From assembly GCA_905233325.1 (NCBI GenBank), contig CAJODU010000054.1, positions 1 to 9,251 of the forward strand: DNA of 9,251 nucleotides, written 5' to 3'. The notes under the pieces were generated by a model, which worked only from the letters and a program-made list of their open reading frames with translations, was not told where the DNA came from and searched no databases. This DNA comes from an uncultured Selenomonadaceae bacterium. GTDB taxonomy: Bacteria; Bacillota; Negativicutes; Selenomonadales; Selenomonadaceae. The translations under genes were made by a program, and so were the position numbers. Positions 7,233 to 9,251 of this stretch are shown one piece after another. Within the stretch, counting starts at the first letter, position 1. Every line of letters begins with the position of its first letter.

Positions 7233-7326
7233 AAAATACCAAAAGAAGATTAAAGGAAGATTAAAAATTTTGGCGAATATAGCAGAGGATTATCTAAGGC
7301 GATCGTCAAAACAGGAGTGAGCAATA

Positions 7327-7710
7327 ATGGTCGGAATAGTAGTAGCATCTCACAGCAGAAGATTGGCAGAAGGAGTAGTGGAACTCGCACAGATGATGGC
7401 TCCGAATGTACCTATGGCAGCAGCGGGAGGTATGGAAGATGACACCGCAGGAGCAAGCTGCCGAAAGATACTCGGTGCAATGACACAGGTTTACTCTGAC
7501 GATGGAGTGGCAATACTGACGGATATAGGCAGCACGATAATGACGGCAGAGATCGCCATAGAGATGTTTAATCACCCCAAAATGAAACTGGTGGATTGTC
7601 CGCTGGTTGAAGGTGCAGTAGTTGCAGCAATAGAGGCTAACCAAGGTGCAAGTTTGGAACAGATTGAACAGCGTGCAAGCGAGGCGGGAACCATAAAGAA
7701 GATGATGTAA
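7327..7710 (+). CDS. dhaM: DhaM-type PTS EIIA phosphocarrier (dihydroxyacetone kinase subunit), stand-alone
   Basis: A 127-residue single-domain protein of the DhaM EIIA family, which passes phosphate from the general PTS to the DhaL-bound ADP of PTS-dependent dihydroxyacetone kinase. Landmarks: GIVVASHS with the phospho-accepting H9, AAAGGMEDDTAGAS (31-44), LTDIGST (64-70) and CPLVEGAVVAA (91-101). Length fits the EIIA-only form; the HPr and EI-like domains fused in E. coli DhaM are absent. The start is the ATG at 7327, with AGGAG at 7313-7317. No dhaK or dhaL lies in the window, although these normally flank dhaM, so it may serve a distant kinase or have another role. It is divergent from the mutase operon and upstream of trpD. 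Its sequence differs clearly from the other EIIA at 562. Confidence 0.88.
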   Translation: MVGIVVASHSRRLAEGVVELAQMMAPNVPMAAAGGMEDDTAGASCRKILGAMTQVYSDDGVAILTDIGSTIMTAEIAIEMFNHPKMKLVDCPLVEGAVVAAIEANQGASLEQIEQRASEAGTIKKMM

Positions 7711-7716
7711 TGTCGA

Positions 7717-7791
7717 CAGCTGGTTGGCAGCAGATAACAGTTAGTTTGAGGAATATTGAAAGACTATCTGCTATCTGCTGGTAACTGTCTG
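7717..7791. repeat. heptad-stuttered imperfect palindrome (intergenic hairpin)
   Basis: A long imperfect hairpin starting 6 nt after the dhaM stop. CAGCAGATA (7728-7736) pairs perfectly with TATCTGCTG (7772-7780). Pairing continues inward with two mismatches to a loop at about 7746-7762, and outward with wobbles and mismatches to 7717/7791. The arms show 7-nt stutters: CTATCTG, CTATCTG, CTGGTAA, CTGTCTG on the right (7764-7791) and CAGATAA, CAGTTAG on the left (7731-7744). There is no T tract, so it is not a standard terminator. Its architecture matches the element at 1001-1080, although the heptamer differs. Confidence 0.7.
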
Positions 7792-7835
7792 CTTTGGATA
7801 GTGATCAGTTTGAATCTAACTATTCGGAGGAATAT

Positions 7836-8858
7836 ATGATTAAAGAGGCTATAAAGAAAATCGTCGCGAAAGGCGATCTCACTTATGATGAGGCTTATGC
7901 CGTGATGAATGAGATAATGAACGGTGAGACTTCCGCCGTCCAAAATGCCGCTTATTTGGCATCACTTTCCACCAAGAGTGCCAAGGCTGAAACTATTGAC
8001 GAGATCACCGGCTCGGCTCAAGCGATGAGAGAGCATGCCCTGTCGATTAATACCGACGGAATCGGTGATACTTTGGAGATAGTCGGCACCGGCGGGGATC
8101 ATTCCGGCTCGATCAATGTCTCCACTACAGCGGCTTTCATCATTTCAGCGGCGAGTGTTAAAGTTGCCAAGCACGGTAATCGTGCCGCCTCTTCGCAAAG
8201 CGGCGCGGCTGACTGCCTTGAGGCTTTGGGCGTCAACATCAACCTTGAACCCGAAAAGTGTGCAGAGCTGCTAAAGTCTATCGGAATCTGTTTCTTCTTT
8301 GCACAGAAGTATCATACCTCAATGAAGTATGTCGGCTCAATTCGCAAGGAATTGGGAATCCGAACAGTTTTTAATATCTTGGGACCTTTGACTAATCCTG
8401 CCCACCCTCAGTTGATGATTTTGGGCGTCTATGATGAATATCTCCTGGAACCCCTGGCGAAGGTTTTGAGTAATCTCGGCGTTCGCCGCGGTATGGTTGT
8501 CTATGGCCAGGACAAACTCGACGAAATCTCAATCAGTGCGCCTACTTCAATTTGTGAATTCAAAGACGGCAGCTATCAGCGTTATGTAATCAATCCCGAA
8601 GAATACGGCTTTACACTTGCTCAGAAGTCGGATATAGTCGGCGGCTCACCCGAAGAAAATGCCAAAGTGACGCGATATATCCTCAGCGGTGCGACCGGTC
8701 CCAAGGCTGATATAGTCCTGCTCAACGCCGCGGCGGGTATCTACATCGGCGGCGAGGCTGAAAACTTCAGAGAGGGAATTGAGGTTGCCCGCAAGATGAT
8801 TGAAAGCGGTGCTGCAACTCAAAAGCTCAACGAATTTGTAGAAATGTCCAACAAATAA
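7836..8858 (+). CDS. trpD: anthranilate phosphoribosyltransferase
   Basis: A 340-residue enzyme that joins anthranilate to phosphoribosyl pyrophosphate, the second step of tryptophan synthesis. Motifs in order: GTGGD (84-88, PRPP loop), NVSTTAA (94-100), KHGNRAASSQSGAADCLEALGV (112-133), MKYVGSIRKELGIRTVFN (163-180, with the anthranilate-contacting R170), GPLTNPA (183-189) and LDEIS (228-232, the Mg-binding DE pair). All key residues are present and the length is standard. I place the start at the ATG at 7836, five bases after CGGAGG (7825-7830). An upstream in-frame TTG at 7794 abuts the hairpin repeat and has no ribosome site; its 14 extra residues do not look family-like. No other trp gene is in view: the next gene downstream is unrelated and a terminator follows. 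Confidence 0.95.
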   Translation: MIKEAIKKIVAKGDLTYDEAYAVMNEIMNGETSAVQNAAYLASLSTKSAKAETIDEITGSAQAMREHALSINTDGIGDTLEIVGTGGDHSGSINVSTTAAFIISAASVKVAKHGNRAASSQSGAADCLEALGVNINLEPEKCAELLKSIGICFFFAQKYHTSMKYVGSIRKELGIRTVFNILGPLTNPAHPQLMILGVYDEYLLEPLAKVLSNLGVRRGMVVYGQDKLDEISISAPTSICEFKDGSYQRYVINPEEYGFTLAQKSDIVGGSPEENAKVTRYILSGATGPKADIVLLNAAAGIYIGGEAENFREGIEVARKMIESGAATQKLNEFVEMSNK

Positions 8859-8873
8859 AACAATTTAAACAGG

Positions 8874-8912
8874 CGGCTGATTCGCGACGACAAGTCAAGG
8901 TCAGTCGTTTTT
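8874..8912 (+). terminator. rho-independent terminator after trpD
   Basis: CGGCTGATT (8874-8882) pairs with GGTCAGTCG (8899-8907) over nine positions, three of them G-T wobbles, around a 16-nt loop. Five T follow (8908-8912). It lies 16 bases after the trpD stop and separates trpD from the next promoter. The stem is modest, hence the moderate confidence. Confidence 0.55.
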
Positions 8913-8921
8913 AAATAGAGC

Positions 8922-8950
8922 TTGCCTTTGAACTTGTGATATGAGATAAT
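8922..8950 (+). promoter_or_regulatory. candidate promoter for the small ORF and radical SAM gene
   Basis: TTGCCT (8922-8927), 17 nt, then GATAAT (8945-8950, five of six). It follows the trpD terminator directly and would start RNA near 8957, about 23 nt before the GAGGAG site of the small ORF. Confidence 0.45.
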
Positions 8951-8990
8951 ATCAGCGTGTTAGAGATTAATTTTGAAACGAGGAGATATT

Positions 8991-9068
8991 TTGGGAGATT
9001 TATTTTTAATGTTTTTGATTTTTTGTATGCTGGTTTATTCCTTTTTTGATGAGATATTCACCGATTGA
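8991..9068 (+). CDS. putative 25-residue hydrophobic small protein
   Basis: A short ORF with a TTG start at 8991, five bases after a strong GAGGAG site (8980-8985), ending with TGA at 9066-9068. The peptide is hydrophobic from about residue 4 to 19 (LFLMFLIFCMLVYSFF) and ends acidic (DEIFTD), as for a single membrane segment. An in-frame ATG at 9009 is a possible alternative start. It lies first on the predicted transcript and ends 15 nt before the radical SAM start, so the two may be translationally coupled. It could be a real membrane microprotein or only a leader peptide; function unknown. Confidence 0.45.
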   Translation: MGDLFLMFLIFCMLVYSFFDEIFTD

Positions 9069-9083
9069 GTGGGAGAGTTGAGC

Positions 9084-9251
9084 TTGAAAATAGATATACC
9101 AAATGATATTTTGAATAGAGTTTTGAAACCTGCACGGTATACCGGCGGCGAGTTCAATGCAATCATTAAGGATCATCAAAATGTTGATTGTAAATTTGCC
9201 CTTGCTCTGCCGGACGTTTACGAAGTCGGTATGAGCAATCTTGGACTTGCG
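9084..9251 (+). CDS. B12-binding-type radical SAM protein, N-terminal fragment (TIGR03960-like)
   Basis: The first 56 codons of a gene cut by the right edge. The N-terminus holds LKPARYTGGEFNAIIKDH (14-31) and FALALPDVYEVGMSNLGLA (38-56). In my memory of the family this KPARYxGGE...PDVYEVGMSxLGL pattern opens the large radical SAM proteins with an N-terminal cobalamin-binding-like domain that in Firmicutes usually lie upstream of a DUF2344 gene, rng and rplU. The SAM-cluster CxxxCxxC motif would lie outside the window. I place the start at the TTG at 9084, 8 nt after GGGAG (9071-9075). The TTG at 9078 is too close to that site, and the frame is closed by TGA at 9066. Confidence 0.8.
   Translation, partial: MKIDIPNDILNRVLKPARYTGGEFNAIIKDHQNVDCKFALALPDVYEVGMSNLGLA

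Larger units (their letters stand above)
6920..7326. other. 407-base divergent regulatory region between mutA and dhaM
   Basis: An AT-rich spacer without a gene that I can support. From left to right it holds the mutA ribosome site, the mutA promoter with its palindrome, a central stretch (about 7030-7200) in which I see no clear signal, and the dhaM promoter, leader and ribosome site. Within the leader is a two-copy 11-nt direct repeat (7245-7266). A weak GAGAG/CTCTC pair flanks 15 nt near 7110-7135 but has no T tract. Confidence 0.6.

Noticed and set aside
7794..7835. Upstream TTG start extending TrpD by 14 residues
   Set aside because: It has no ribosome site and begins at the edge of the hairpin repeat, while the ATG at 7836 has CGGAGG at ideal spacing and gives a standard TrpD N-terminus.

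Overview
The window looks like chromosomal core-metabolism DNA from a fermentative, propionate-forming anaerobe of the Firmicutes, most plausibly a member of the Negativicutes (Selenomonas/Phascolarctobacterium-like). This is an inference from four points: a two-subunit B12-dependent methylmalonyl-CoA mutase, purine-rich Shine-Dalgarno sites (AAGGAGG, AGGAG), PTS EIIA proteins scattered outside transporter operons, and a downstream radical SAM gene of the KPARYTGGE type common in Firmicutes. I see no transposase, integrase, phage gene, CRISPR array, tRNA or rRNA.

Layout. (1) Positions 1-349 hold a small zinc-ribbon protein of unknown role, possibly cut at its 5' end. (2) An AT-rich spacer with a candidate promoter leads into a plus-strand group: a mannose-family PTS EIIA protein (562-999), ATP-dependent 6-phosphofructokinase pfkA (1102-2067) and an 80-residue metal-binding-like protein (2086-2328). 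A strong bidirectional terminator (2358-2399) closes the group. (3) Converging on it from the minus strand are the small (mutA, 4739-6919) and large (mutB, 2430-4625) subunits of methylmalonyl-CoA mutase, transcribed mutA then mutB. (4) A 407-base divergent spacer (6920-7326) carries a promoter for mutA with a perfect 17-nt palindrome, and a promoter for a stand-alone DhaM-type EIIA gene (7327-7710). (5) After dhaM comes trpD (7836-8858) and a terminator. (6) A new transcript then begins with an apparent 25-codon hydrophobic small ORF, followed by the start of a B12-binding-type radical SAM gene that runs off the right edge.

How they fit: pfkA is the committed step of glycolysis. The mutase interconverts succinyl-CoA and methylmalonyl-CoA in the succinate-propionate route. 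The two EIIA proteins carry the phospho-accepting histidine but have no transporter or kinase partners here, so they may be regulatory or serve partners encoded elsewhere. trpD belongs to tryptophan synthesis but stands alone.

Most notable for follow-up: two unrelated-sequence hairpins built from 7-nt stutters, each directly after an EIIA gene; an HMA-like small protein with a HypB-like CxxCGC N-terminus and an HxHxHD strand; an unannotated small membrane peptide; and an orphan dhaM divergent from the mutase operon. No clearly new multi-gene system is visible.
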